Of a DNA stretch of 41,161 nucleotides, positions 8,490 to 16,210 are shown piece by piece. Source of the DNA: Phycisphaerales bacterium UBA2266 (lineage in GTDB: Bacteria > Planctomycetota > Phycisphaerae > Sedimentisphaerales > Anaerobacaceae); assembly GCA_002347125.1 (NCBI GenBank), contig DDXG01000401.1:1-41161 (forward strand), written 5' to 3'. Below the pieces are notes generated by a model that was not told where the DNA came from, did no database searches, and worked only from the letters and a program-made list of their open reading frames with translations. The position numbers and the translations under genes are program-made. Position 1 is the first letter of the stretch; each line of letters begins with the position of its first letter.

Positions 8490-8566
8490 GCGGGCGAGAC
8501 GCCCGCGGGGCGCACGGGCAGGATGCCCGTGGTACGTGGCGATGATACACGGGCTGGAAGCCCGTG
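8490..8566. repeat. Cluster of three GC-rich hairpins with GNA-type triloops
   Basis: There are three perfect inverted repeats with 3-base loops. 8490-8506 is GCGGGCG, loop AGA, then the complement. 8513-8531 is CACGGGCA, loop GGA, then the complement. 8548-8566 is CACGGGCT, loop GGA, then the complement. The second and third are 35 bases apart and both are followed by G(G/C)TACGT. The stems differ while base pairing is kept, which indicates an RNA or cruciform-type repeat family rather than chance. Confidence 0.75.
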
Positions 8567-8578
8567 CTACGTTCAGGG

Positions 8579-8607
8579 TTGACCGGCGTGATGGACACCT
8601 GTATGGT
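8579..8607 (+). promoter_or_regulatory. Sigma70-type promoter for the plus-strand Gfo/Idh gene
   Basis: TTGACC, a 17-base spacer and TATGGT end 49 bases before the ATG at 8657. It starts 12 bases after the last hairpin of the repeat cluster. The whole 8282-8656 gap thus holds two heptad tracts, one type R repeat, three hairpins and this promoter. Confidence 0.6.
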
Positions 8608-8656
8608 GGGGGGGCGTGGTTTTTCAGGTCAGTAGCTCGGAATCAGGAGTGTGGTT

Positions 8657-10009
8657 ATGAATCGTCGGCAGTTTATTAAGAGTGCGGCGGCGGCGGGGTT
8701 GGCGTTGTCGGGGGCCGGGGCGTGGAATCCGCTGTTCGCGGGTCAAAGGCCCAAGCGGGTGGGGATGATCGGCAGCGGCTGGTACGGCAAGAGCGCCCAG
8801 TTGCGCCTGCACCAGGTCGCGCCGGCGGAGGTGGTGGCGATCTGCGACGTGGACAGCCGGATGGCGGCCGAGGCGGCGGAAATCATCGCCGGACGCCAGG
8901 CGTCGCGCAAGACGCCGAAGCTGTACGGCGACTTTCGCAAGATGCTCAAGGATGAGCAGTTTGACATTGTCCATATCGCCACGCCGGACCACTGGCACGC
9001 GCTGACGATGATCGAAGCGGTCAAGGCGGGGGCGGACGTTTATGTGGAAAAGCCCATCAGCGTGGACGTCGTCGAGGGCCGGGCGATGCTGGCCGCGGCT
9101 CGCAAGTACAAACGGGTGGTGCAGGTGAATATGCAGCGGCGGAGCACGCCGCACCTGGTGGAGGCGGTGGAGACGGTGATTAAGCCGGGCCTGCTGGGCA
9201 AGATTCGCTACGCGGAGGTGTGCTGCTATTACCAGATGCGGTCGCGGAGCCGGCCGGCGGACGCAACGCCGCCGGAACACCTGGACTACGAGATGTGGAC
9301 GGGCCCGGCCCCGATGCGGCCGTTCAGCAGGACGATGCACCCGCGGGGCTGGCGGGCGTTCATGGAGTACAGCAACGGGATCGTGGGGGATATGTGCGTA
9401 CACATGCTCGATATGGTCCGGTGGATGCTCGATCTGGGCTGGCCCAGGCGGATCAGCTCGTCGGGCGGCATCCTGATGGACCCCGAAAGCGAGGCAAATA
9501 TCACGGATACGCAGACAGCGACGTTTGACTTCGGAGACGTGCCGGTGGTCTGGACGCATCGCACGTGGGGGACGGCGCCGGACCCGCAGTATCCGTGGGC
9601 GGGATTCATCTACGGCGACAAGGGGACGCTCAAGGCGGATGTGCACCGGTGGGAGTTCGTGCCGCAGGGCGGCGGCGAGCGGATGAGCGGCAAGGCCCTC
9701 TACGAATACGACAAGTATCCGGAGGATGAGACGGAGAAGGACCTGGAGCGGCACGTAGCCGCGCCGATGCGGGCGCACTGGCGCAATTTCCTGGCGTGCA
9801 TCGAGTCGCGGGAGCGGCCGGTCTCGGACATCGAGCAGGGCTATATCACCGCGACGGCGTGCATCCTGGCGAATATCGCGTGCGACCTCAAGCGGACGCT
9901 TGTCTGGGACCCGGACGCCGGGCAGGTCGTCGGCGACCCCGAGGCCAACCAGCGGCTCGCCCGGCCATACCGCAGCCCCTGGACCCACCCGGATCCCGCG
10001 CAAGTCTGA
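8657..10009 (+). CDS. Tat-exported Gfo/Idh/MocA family oxidoreductase
   Basis: 450 residues. The ATG at 8657 follows AGGAG with 7 bases between; the GTG at 8651 overlaps that site too closely. The twin-arginine signal is NRRQFIKSAAAAGLALSGAG. The nucleotide-binding loop is VGMIGSGWYGKSAQLRL, the conserved EKP is YVEKPISVDV, and the second-domain His-rich stretch is GDMCVHMLDMVRWML. Like the divergent gene at 6962, it should be a periplasmic NAD(P)-dependent sugar (or cyclitol) oxidoreductase. The two are paralogues but not close duplicates: the signal regions and C-termini differ. DHWHAL and GPAPMRPF echo PHWHAL and GPAPMRPY in the other copy. The substrate is unknown. Confidence 0.87.
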   Translation: MNRRQFIKSAAAAGLALSGAGAWNPLFAGQRPKRVGMIGSGWYGKSAQLRLHQVAPAEVVAICDVDSRMAAEAAEIIAGRQASRKTPKLYGDFRKMLKDEQFDIVHIATPDHWHALTMIEAVKAGADVYVEKPISVDVVEGRAMLAAARKYKRVVQVNMQRRSTPHLVEAVETVIKPGLLGKIRYAEVCCYYQMRSRSRPADATPPEHLDYEMWTGPAPMRPFSRTMHPRGWRAFMEYSNGIVGDMCVHMLDMVRWMLDLGWPRRISSSGGILMDPESEANITDTQTATFDFGDVPVVWTHRTWGTAPDPQYPWAGFIYGDKGTLKADVHRWEFVPQGGGERMSGKALYEYDKYPEDETEKDLERHVAAPMRAHWRNFLACIESRERPVSDIEQGYITATACILANIACDLKRTLVWDPDAGQVVGDPEANQRLARPYRSPWTHPDPAQV

Positions 10010-10064
10010 AGGCGGCCGTCGACTGCCATCAGAAGTGTGCGGCACATTCTCTGGGTAAGCCGTC

Positions 10065-10113
10065 ACCGGACCCCTTTGCTCTCACACTCCGGAAACTGTA
10101 CCGGATCCCTTTG
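10065..10113 (+). repeat. Short direct repeat, ACCGGAYCCCTTTG twice
   Basis: Fourteen bases at 10065-10078 recur at 10100-10113 with one difference. They lie in the non-coding stretch after the Gfo/Idh gene. Apart from this and the short frame at 10146, I see nothing recognisable between 10010 and 10405. Confidence 0.4.
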
Positions 10114-10145
10114 ATTCGTCAAGACCACCCCTGCCGTAACTATTT

Positions 10146-10367
10146 TTGCGACAATGGCCGCATTTGTACCTGTTTTTCGAGACTCGTAACGGTTTCTTGA
10201 GGCAATTCGACCAATTCTACCCGTCCACCTACTGGCCGGGCGACGGGGTGGGCGACCGCCTTGAATTTGCTCTCAAGTATGATGATGAGGAGATTGCCCG
10301 CATGGAGCAGGCCGTCCGGTCCGCCTACGCGACGGAATTCCGTGACGGAAAGCCGCGAGCGACCTAG
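10146..10367 (+). pseudogene. Unrecognised short frame, possible gene remnant
   Basis: 73 codons from a TTG that directly follows a stop codon in the same frame. The peptide has an ordinary composition (YLFFETRNGFLRQFDQFY, then GDRLEFALKYDDEEIARM), unlike the Arg/Pro-rich shadow frames around it. There is no ribosome binding site and no start codon better than TTG. I do not recognise the family. It may be the end of a gene whose beginning was lost. Confidence 0.25.
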
Positions 10368-10405
10368 CGTGCGTCCGATGCGCCTGGCCGTTGCAGCCGC
10401 TGGTT

Positions 10406-11410
10406 TTAATCGGTGTGCCGGCCACCGGCGGCTCGGGCCATTTGTATCGCGGCGCTTATCCGGGTCGCCAGTTCTTTGAACTGGTCTGCTGTCTGGCGCC
10501 CTTGGCACAGTGCGAAGGCGGATTCCCCGTGCATACTATGGAAGGCGACGATATGCTTCTTTTTGAAGGTCGCACCGGCGAGCAGGAGCATTATCCCGGG
10601 TACGGGGATGAGATACTCAATTGACTTCACAGGCTGTCCCGCCGGCGTGACGGCGTAGTAGAAGTATAGCGCAAATGCGCTGATTATAAAACAGAAGACA
10701 AACATCCAGAAGATACGCTCTCGAACATAGACGTGCGCCGGCGTGGGGCTGAGTGCCGTGAGGGGATAGGTGAGGTCATAGCTGCAGTCAAAGGGCACCT
10801 TGCCCGTCGTGCGAATCCTGTCCGGGTAGAGGATGATTGTCTGGCGTCGATGTATTGTTGAATCGGTGTACGTCAGAATGGGTTCATTGCCGGCGCACTG
10901 CCCGCTGAGGGATTGGCTGGCGCCGGGTTTCTCGTCACGCGTGGCGTGGGCCTGCCCGATCAGACGCAGCATGTCCTCGACGACCCGTTCGAACTTGCCG
11001 CCGTCGGGCCGCGCCTTGTAGAGAGTGAGCAGAGGCGTGCCGCCGACGCTGAGAAACTGGATGCACGTCAGTTTCCTGACAGTCATCACCAGACCCACGA
11101 ATAGCACGGCAGTCAGCAGGATCAGTAGCGTGCCGATCAACGATTCGGCGTCGGCATCCGCAAAGCAATGGTAGACGATAGCGACGAGTGCCGAAATGGC
11201 AAAGGCTATAACCATCGCTTTGAAGGCGGACGCACGCACTTTCAGGCGTTGATAGTTGATGGTCAAGGTCTCCAACGTGATGGTATACTCATAAACGTCT
11301 CCAAGGATATGTCTACCTTTGACATGGGCCCGGTTCGGGTAGAGGGTAAGCGTCTGATGGTGGTCGATTGTCTTGTGGCTATATGTCAGAAGTGGTTGTT
11401 CATCATGCAT
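10406..11410 (-). CDS. Membrane protein built from two tandem copies of one unit
   Basis: 334 residues, family not recognised. Two halves align by eye. Residues ~6-165 begin PLLTYSHKTIDHHQTLTLYP and residues ~178-330 begin PILTYTDSTIHRRQTIILYP. In each half follow a short beta-rich stretch, a VR-x3-F motif, two transmembrane helices (FKAMVIAFAISALVAIVY and IGTLLILLTAVLFVGLVM in the first; FWMFVFCFIISAFALYFYY and a second around VPGIMLLLAGATF), and a closing segment F-x-S-x-x-G-x-x-x-L. Four helices in total suggest an inner-membrane protein with soluble beta domains. There is no signal peptide. It is flanked by non-coding, repeat-containing DNA, so there is no operon context. Confidence 0.6.
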   Translation of the reverse strand: MHDEQPLLTYSHKTIDHHQTLTLYPNRAHVKGRHILGDVYEYTITLETLTINYQRLKVRASAFKAMVIAFAISALVAIVYHCFADADAESLIGTLLILLTAVLFVGLVMTVRKLTCIQFLSVGGTPLLTLYKARPDGGKFERVVEDMLRLIGQAHATRDEKPGASQSLSGQCAGNEPILTYTDSTIHRRQTIILYPDRIRTTGKVPFDCSYDLTYPLTALSPTPAHVYVRERIFWMFVFCFIISAFALYFYYAVTPAGQPVKSIEYLIPVPGIMLLLAGATFKKKHIVAFHSMHGESAFALCQGRQTADQFKELATRISAAIQMARAAGGRHTD

Positions 11411-11500
11411 TGGACCGGGCCTTTCGCTGTGAGACTCACTGTAATCTCAGACGCCTGTTCGCCAGCGGCTTCACACAGGACCATCATAGTCATTCACCCC

Positions 11501-11540
11501 ACGTGTGCAACCCCGATGTACATCGGGACGCGCCCTGCGC
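11501..11540 (-). repeat. Palindromic dispersed repeat (type P), left copy
   Basis: The core CCCCGATGTACATCGGG is self-complementary and is flanked by GTGTGCAA. The reverse complement of 14691-14730 aligns along its whole length. A third copy is at 36428-36464. This copy is inverted relative to the other two. Confidence 0.7.
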
Positions 11541-11587
11541 GCTCCAGCCGCGAGGTGCTATTTTTACCCGTTCACGGCTCCGGTGGC

Positions 11588-11768
11588 TCAGAAGTCTGTG
11601 TTGATGACGTAGAAAACCTGGTTGTCGCGGGTGGTTTCTCGGCCGCGGTTGGCGAGGGTGGCTTGTTCGGCGATGGCGGCGATGCGTTCTACGATGTTGC
11701 TGATCTTCGTCACGATGGGCAGGCATCGAGTACGATTCGGGGCTACCGTCGCTTTCCAAACGCGCTCT
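11588..11768 (-). pseudogene. C-terminal gene remnant, family not recognised
   Basis: On the minus strand a frame runs to TGA at 11588-11590 and ends in the peptide RETTRDNQVFYVINTDF. Its codons end mostly in G or C as in real genes here (runs such as ATC GCC GCC ATC GCC). No start codon or ribosome site is visible. Going upstream, the frame runs into the type Q hairpin at 11771-11790. This fits a gene whose 5' part was lost or replaced by repeat sequence. Confidence 0.3.
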
Positions 11769-11770
11769 GG

Positions 11771-11790
11771 ACCCCTGCCTTCGCAGGGGT
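11771..11790. repeat. Hairpin repeat (type Q), solitary copy
   Basis: The arms ACCCCTGC and GCAGGGGT surround a CTTC loop, with flanks TGG and GACA-like bases. It has the architecture of 14630-14649 with a compensated stem change (CCCC/GGGG instead of TGCC/GGCA). The format resembles REP-type repeats reported widely in bacteria. Confidence 0.6.
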
Positions 11791-11909
11791 GACATCGTCA
11801 GGTCCCGGCTCAAGGCCGCGTTCCGCGCCAAGCCCACCGGCGGGCCTGCCTTCGCCCGCGACACGCCGAATACCACATGCGCAGGCCACGATGTGTCATG
11901 CCTGTGCGC

Positions 11910-11950
11910 GTCGGCTACGACTCTGTCGTGCCTGCGTAGGCGGGCATCCG
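11910..11950 (-). repeat. Type Q repeat with extension, left inverted copy
   Basis: Compared with the reverse complement of 14628-14668, 37 of 41 bases agree, including TCGGCTACGACTCTGTC beside the hairpin. It lies upstream of the LamG/dockerin gene in the opposite orientation to the copy downstream of it. Confidence 0.75.
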
Positions 11951-11984
11951 GTAGGACGTGCGGCCGTGTGTATGGAGTTTTTCG

Positions 11985-12013
11985 TTGATTTTCTGGCGGA
12001 AATCGGGTATGCT
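11985..12013 (+). promoter_or_regulatory. Sigma70-type promoter for the LamG/dockerin gene
   Basis: TTGATT, a 17-base spacer and TATGCT lie 64 bases upstream of the ATG at 12078. The remaining 11411-12077 DNA is occupied by repeats and the gene remnant. Confidence 0.55.
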
Positions 12014-12077
12014 ACGGACTTGGCGGCGCGATGGCGTTGCGCGCGGCGGATGTTTTGGCGGTTGTGAGGTTGGATGG

Positions 12078-14564
12078 ATGAAGAAGACGGCCCTGTGGTT
12101 GAGACAATGGCGTGTGGCCGCGGCCGGTCTGGTCTGGGGTCTGATTCTGGCCCAGGCGGCGCTGGGGGCGGGGCATTTCTCACTGGCGTTCCAGCGTAAA
12201 CAGTCCGCATGGGAGAACGCCGCGGGCCCGGGTTGTCCGGGCACGGCGCTGGGCGGGCGGGCGTGCCGCGTCTGGATCTGGGATGAGAACGGCAACCCTG
12301 TGGCCAATGTGAAGCTCTATACCACCTGGGGCGTGCACATGGGCACGACCGACGCCGCCGGCCGTTGCCAAATCAGCTTCAATACGGGCATCGGCTTTGA
12401 TCTGGTGTGCATCGGGCAGGGCGGGATTGCGGGGGCGAGCAGCGATGCGGCCCGGCTGATGACCGGCGAACTGGACCCCTGCCGGCCGATGCACTCGTGG
12501 GAAGTAGGATACCTGTACAAGGCCGACGTGAAGAACCCCGGCAAGTTCGATACGGACCTCCACGGCGACTGGCCCGCGATGCACAGCTACACCACGCAGG
12601 CCCCGTATACGAAGAGTCTGGCCTTCAGCGGGGTGGACTACCGCGACTACTGGTCCGACGCCTCGGACTGGAGCCACAACCCGACACCGCCGTACTTCGG
12701 CCAGACCTTCGTGGCCACCGGTGACCGCGTGGTGGCGGCCAGGGTGCATGGGACCATCGGCGGCGTGAGCCTGCTGAGCTGGAAGCTGCAAGTCCTGGAG
12801 TTCCCCTCGATGCAGCCGGTCGGCCGCGTGACAGAGGTCCCGGTGGAGTGGCCGTTCGGGTGGGAGGCGTTCTGGGGCGTCAACGACAATCCGGTGGTTC
12901 CTGGGCGGACGTATTTTCTCAAGGTGTGGCGCGACGGCGGGATGAACATCTATCACGTGACCAGGGACGTCTACCCGCACGGGGTCTATTACGAAGGGAC
13001 GACGCCCGTGCCGCAGTACGATCTCAATGGGCATATCGTGTGCATGAGCGTCAACCAGTACGGCCCGTCCATCGGGCTGGTGGGCTGGTGGAGGCTGGAT
13101 GAGAGCACCGGCGTCGTGGCGGCCGATGCCTCCGGGAACGTGCACCACGGGCTGCTCTACGGGCCGCCTGCGTGGCAGCCGGGTGGGGGGCGACTGGGCG
13201 GGGCGCTGCGTTTCGGCGGAACGGCCGACTATGTGCAGATGTTCGATTTTCGCGGGATTCCGTGGATCCAGTCGCGGACGGTGGGGGCGTGGATACGGAC
13301 GGATGCGGATAGGACGGCCGACATTGTCGGCTGGGGCGCCGCCGGCGTGGGCGAGAGCTGGCGGCTGTTCGTCGACGGTGCGACGGGGGCGTTCGGCGTC
13401 AGCGTTACCGGCGGCCAGGCCATCGGGCAGACCGGCGTGACCGATGGGCAGTGGCACCACGTGGCGGTGGCCGTCGGGATGGACGACGACCCCGACATCG
13501 CCGATGCGCGGCTGTATGTCGATGGCCGGCCGGAGGCGCCAGGGTCGCTCGTGCCGGGGCGGTTCGATACGGTCCTGGCCGATCCGCTACGGATCGGGGC
13601 GTTCAACACGGCCTCAGCTCGTTACTTCGCGGGTGATATCGACGATGTGGCGCTGTTTGACGTGGCCTTGACCAACGAGCAGATGGCGCGGCTGTGCAGT
13701 TTCGGGCCGGCGAGCTTCGATGCGCCCTGCGGACGGCTGGGCCAGAGTCCGGCGGTCGGCCGGAGCGGCGATCTGAACAGGGACTGTGCGGTCGATGGCG
13801 GCGACTTCGCACTGTTGGCGGAGTATTGGCTGACGACGGGCCTGTTCGCGGCCGGGGACCTCAGCGGCGACGGGGCGATCGATGCGCGGGACCTGGAGGT
13901 CCTTGCGGGCAACTGGGCGTCGCGGATTGACCCGAATCTGTACGGCGATCTGCTGGCCTATTACCGGCTCGATGAGGCCGCAGGCGCCACGGCGCATGAC
14001 GCCATTGCCGCCAACGGCGGCGTCGTGCACGGCGACGCGGTCTGGGCGCCGACCGGCGGCAAGGTCCGTGGGGCGCTGCGTTTCGACGGGGTGGACGACT
14101 ATGTGACGACCGGCTTCGTGCTCAATCCCAACGAAGGGGGTTTCAGCGCGTTTGCATGGGTCAGGGGCGGCGAGCCGTCGGAGTCGATCCTGGCGCAGGC
14201 CAATGGTGCGGGGACCGGCAAGGTCTGGCTGTACGCCAATTACGGGGATGGGCGTCCGGCCACGGCGCTGTCGGACGGCAATCGCACGACTCGGCCGCTG
14301 GCCGGTCCGACGAGCATCACCGACGGGCAATGGCACCACGTGGGCGTCGTGTGGGATGGTTCGCGGCGGGTGCTCTACCATAACGGCGCGCAGGTCGCGG
14401 CCGACACGACGCCGCTGGGACCGATTGAGTCGGCCGACGGGGGCCTCTATCTGGGGGCCGACAAGACGCTCGGGGCCGGGACGCTGTTCTCAGGATGGAT
14501 CGACGACGTGCAGGTCTATGGGCGACCACTGACGGCCGACGAGGCGGCCTTCCTGGCCCAGTGA
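12078..14564 (+). CDS. Secreted protein with two LamG-like domains and a dockerin-like EF-hand pair
   Basis: 828 residues. I chose the ATG at 12078 because MKKTALWLRQW begins a signal peptide (hydrophobic VAAAGLVWGLILAQAALGAG) and follows GAGGTTGGATGG. Residues ~35-330 form an N-terminal domain of unknown fold with a carboxypeptidase-regulatory-like start (WIWDENGNPVANVKLYTTWG). Residues ~333-545 are a concanavalin-like LamG jellyroll (LVGWWRLDESTG, DGQWHHVAVAVG). Residues ~563-620 hold two Ca-binding-type loops, GDLNRDCAVDGGDFALL and GDLSGDGAIDARDLEVL, a dockerin type I-like pair typical of Phycisphaerae extracellular proteins. Residues ~622-828 are a second LamG domain (LLAYYRLDEA, DGQWHHVGVVWD). 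It is probably surface-attached or secreted and binds carbohydrate. No catalytic site is seen. Confidence 0.8.
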   Translation: MKKTALWLRQWRVAAAGLVWGLILAQAALGAGHFSLAFQRKQSAWENAAGPGCPGTALGGRACRVWIWDENGNPVANVKLYTTWGVHMGTTDAAGRCQISFNTGIGFDLVCIGQGGIAGASSDAARLMTGELDPCRPMHSWEVGYLYKADVKNPGKFDTDLHGDWPAMHSYTTQAPYTKSLAFSGVDYRDYWSDASDWSHNPTPPYFGQTFVATGDRVVAARVHGTIGGVSLLSWKLQVLEFPSMQPVGRVTEVPVEWPFGWEAFWGVNDNPVVPGRTYFLKVWRDGGMNIYHVTRDVYPHGVYYEGTTPVPQYDLNGHIVCMSVNQYGPSIGLVGWWRLDESTGVVAADASGNVHHGLLYGPPAWQPGGGRLGGALRFGGTADYVQMFDFRGIPWIQSRTVGAWIRTDADRTADIVGWGAAGVGESWRLFVDGATGAFGVSVTGGQAIGQTGVTDGQWHHVAVAVGMDDDPDIADARLYVDGRPEAPGSLVPGRFDTVLADPLRIGAFNTASARYFAGDIDDVALFDVALTNEQMARLCSFGPASFDAPCGRLGQSPAVGRSGDLNRDCAVDGGDFALLAEYWLTTGLFAAGDLSGDGAIDARDLEVLAGNWASRIDPNLYGDLLAYYRLDEAAGATAHDAIAANGGVVHGDAVWAPTGGKVRGALRFDGVDDYVTTGFVLNPNEGGFSAFAWVRGGEPSESILAQANGAGTGKVWLYANYGDGRPATALSDGNRTTRPLAGPTSITDGQWHHVGVVWDGSRRVLYHNGAQVAADTTPLGPIESADGGLYLGADKTLGAGTLFSGWIDDVQVYGRPLTADEAAFLAQ

Positions 14565-14627
14565 CACGGGGTGAATTGAAGAGGTCCGGACCGCGCCGGG
14601 AGGTCATGGGCGGCCGCGGGTCCTTCT

Positions 14628-14668
14628 GGATGCCTGCCTTCGCAGGCATGACAGAGTCGTAGCCGATG
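14628..14668 (+). repeat. Type Q repeat with extension, right copy
   Basis: The hairpin ATGCCTGC-CTTC-GCAGGCAT (14630-14649) is followed by the extension ACAGAGTCGTAGCCGA. It is inverted relative to 11910-11950. Confidence 0.75.
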
Positions 14669-14690
14669 TGTGTGTGGTGCGGCGGGTAGC

Positions 14691-14730
14691 GGGTAGGGTG
14701 TGCCCCGATGTACATCGGGGTTGCGCACCC
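14691..14730 (+). repeat. Palindromic dispersed repeat (type P), right copy
   Basis: The outer arms GGGTGTGC and GCGCACCC and the inner arms CCCGATGT and ACATCGGG pair across the centre. It is inverted relative to 11501-11540 and in the same orientation as 36428-36464. Together with the Q copy it forms a composite repeat. Confidence 0.75.
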
Positions 14731-14768
14731 GGCCGGCCCCGTGTGTCACCGTTTCGCCCAAGGCGCTC

Positions 14769-15272
14769 TCACATCGCCTTGCCCCCGGCCGACGGGGGCT
14801 TGCCCAGCGCCTTAAGGGCTTTGAGCTGGCGGACGGCCTCTATGTCGCGGGGACGGTTCATGGCTTGCTTGGCGACGATCAGTGCGTCGATGCCGAGCAC
14901 GTAAACCCTCAGACCGTTGATGTCGATGGGTCGGCTGACCTGGCGCACCTGTTCGTAATCGCCGATGCCGTTGACATAGCTGAGGCAGTCGAGGGGGCCC
15001 AGGTCTGTGTCAAGATAGAGGTTCTTGAAGTCCGTGGCGCTCTCGGCGGTCAGGTTTAACGCCCCGCGCGTAGGTGTCATGCGGTGGACGGGGCGCAGCT
15101 CGGCGACGGCCTATTGCAGCGCCAGAAGATTTGCGACTGAGAATTCGCAGCAGATGTCAATGTCTTGGGTGGTGTAGGTGCAGCCGTGGGCCACCGCTGC
15201 ATAATCGCCTACGACCGTGAATTGCACACCGGCGCGGACCAGTCGCTCCAAGAGGTTGAGAGGGTCGCTCAT
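14769..15272 (-). pseudogene. Nucleotidyltransferase-fold protein with an in-frame TAG
   Basis: The frame from the ATG at 15272 to the stop at 14769 has 168 codons; codon 54 (15111-15113) is TAG. Before it stands FTVVGDYAAVAHGCTYTTQDIDICC, which resembles the nucleotidyltransferase core with the D-x-D metal-binding pair. The usual GG just before YA is GD here. After the TAG the frame continues with FKNLYLDTDLGPLDCLSYV and ends with NRPRDIEAVRQLKALKALG, both typical of the small solitary nucleotidyltransferases often paired with a small partner. No bases are inserted or lost. A single substitution, possibly of a Lys or Gln codon, explains the break. The ATG overlaps the partner gene's stop by 4 bases (ATGA). 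Confidence 0.7.
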
Positions 15273-15463
15273 TGGTCCATGGCCTTTCGGAGCATGTTGG
15301 CGGTTCGCAGGGCGATGTCGTGGCGGCGGAGCCTTTCGGCGGGCGTACGGTGGAGGTTGGCCCGGAGCTGGCTTATGTCGATGCCGTAACGGACAGCCTC
15401 CTCGACGGCGCTGAGCGGCGCACCAGGGTCGCCGGACGGATTGTCTTGTGGCGTTGTGTTCAT
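15269..15463 (-). CDS. Small partner protein of the nucleotidyltransferase
   Basis: 64 residues from the ATG at 15463; a GTG at 15481 would add 6. The body is a Pro/Gly/Asp-rich start followed by a helical stretch, VEEAVRYGIDISQLRANLHRTPAERLRRHDIALRTANMLRKA. Stretches of this kind (Y-G-I/V-D-I-x-x-L...T-P-x-E-R) are found in small proteins encoded just ahead of nucleotidyltransferase genes. It overlaps the downstream gene by 4 bases, so the two were translationally coupled. The arrangement resembles nucleotidyltransferase-based toxin-antitoxin pairs, but no function is demonstrated by the sequence. TATAAT occurs 13 bases before the ATG. Confidence 0.55.
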   Translation of the reverse strand: MNTTPQDNPSGDPGAPLSAVEEAVRYGIDISQLRANLHRTPAERLRRHDIALRTANMLRKAMDQ

Positions 15464-15500
15464 CTGCGGACGATTATACACCTTCGTCGGGTCGGCTTCA

Positions 15501-15980
15501 TCAGGGTTGTTCGATGATGGTCCGGGCGGGTGGGCCGTTCTCGAAGTGCTTGTCGATCCAGCCGTGTCGGGTTCCGTCGCGGTGGTCGAAGTGCTTGACG
15601 TAGGGTTTGATGTCCAGCACGGGGGTCTGGTCGAGGACGTCCACGTCGGTGAATCGGACGCGGCCGTCGGCTACCGCGAGGATGCGGATGATGGACAGGC
15701 CCAGGTGGTTCGGGCGGTTGGGGCTGCGTGTGGCGAAGACGCCGTGTTCGACGTCCTCCAGGAATGGCTGGGTCCGCAGGCACGTCCTGGCGGCGCGGTG
15801 GAAGTGGTAGATGAGGATGGCGTGCGAGAAGCCGTCAAGGTCGGCCAGGCCCTCGCGGTAGGCCTCGTAGACCTCCAGGCAGGCCTCGATGCCGGGCTTG
15901 AAGACTCCCTGGATGGGCATACCGGCCGTGTCGGTGTACGGGCTGTGAACGATGCCGATGGGTTCGAGCGTGATGGGCAT
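15501..15980 (-). CDS. trmO: TrmO-like tRNA (t6A37) N6-methyltransferase
   Basis: 159 residues; the ATG at 15980 follows AGGAGG with 5 bases between. It is a member of the TsaA/YaeB (UPF0066) family. The N-terminal strand is LEPIGIVHSPYTD, the central motif is LDGFSHAILIYHFHRA, and the SAM-site stretch is GVFATRSPNRPNHLGLSIIRIL, with DVLDQTPVLDIKPYV toward the end. E. coli TrmO methylates N6 of threonylcarbamoyladenosine at position 37 of some tRNAs. This protein is shorter because it lacks the C-terminal extension of the E. coli enzyme, as many homologues do. Substrate specificity could therefore differ. Confidence 0.85.
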   Translation of the reverse strand: MPITLEPIGIVHSPYTDTAGMPIQGVFKPGIEACLEVYEAYREGLADLDGFSHAILIYHFHRAARTCLRTQPFLEDVEHGVFATRSPNRPNHLGLSIIRILAVADGRVRFTDVDVLDQTPVLDIKPYVKHFDHRDGTRHGWIDKHFENGPPARTIIEQP

Positions 15981-16210
15981 GAGGGCCTCCTGGTGCATTA
16001 AACGCGGCGGCGGGCAGCCGACTCAACCCCGTCATTGTAGGCAGCCGGCGGGAGTCTGTCCACTGTCGGAGGGCCAGAGCGACTGTCTCGCATTGCCCAC
16101 GAACCCCGCCGCCGGCTTGATAGGCCGTCGCCTGTGCCGTATGATGGGCGCCACAGCCGTCGCTCGTGGCGTGCGGCCGCCCGGTTTCGTCGCGTTGAAA
16201 GGCTTCTGTC

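Noticed and set aside
10406..15500. Prophage or insertion sequence in the accessory zone
   Set aside because: No transposase, integrase, capsid or terminase motif is visible, and no target-site duplication could be defined around the inverted repeats.
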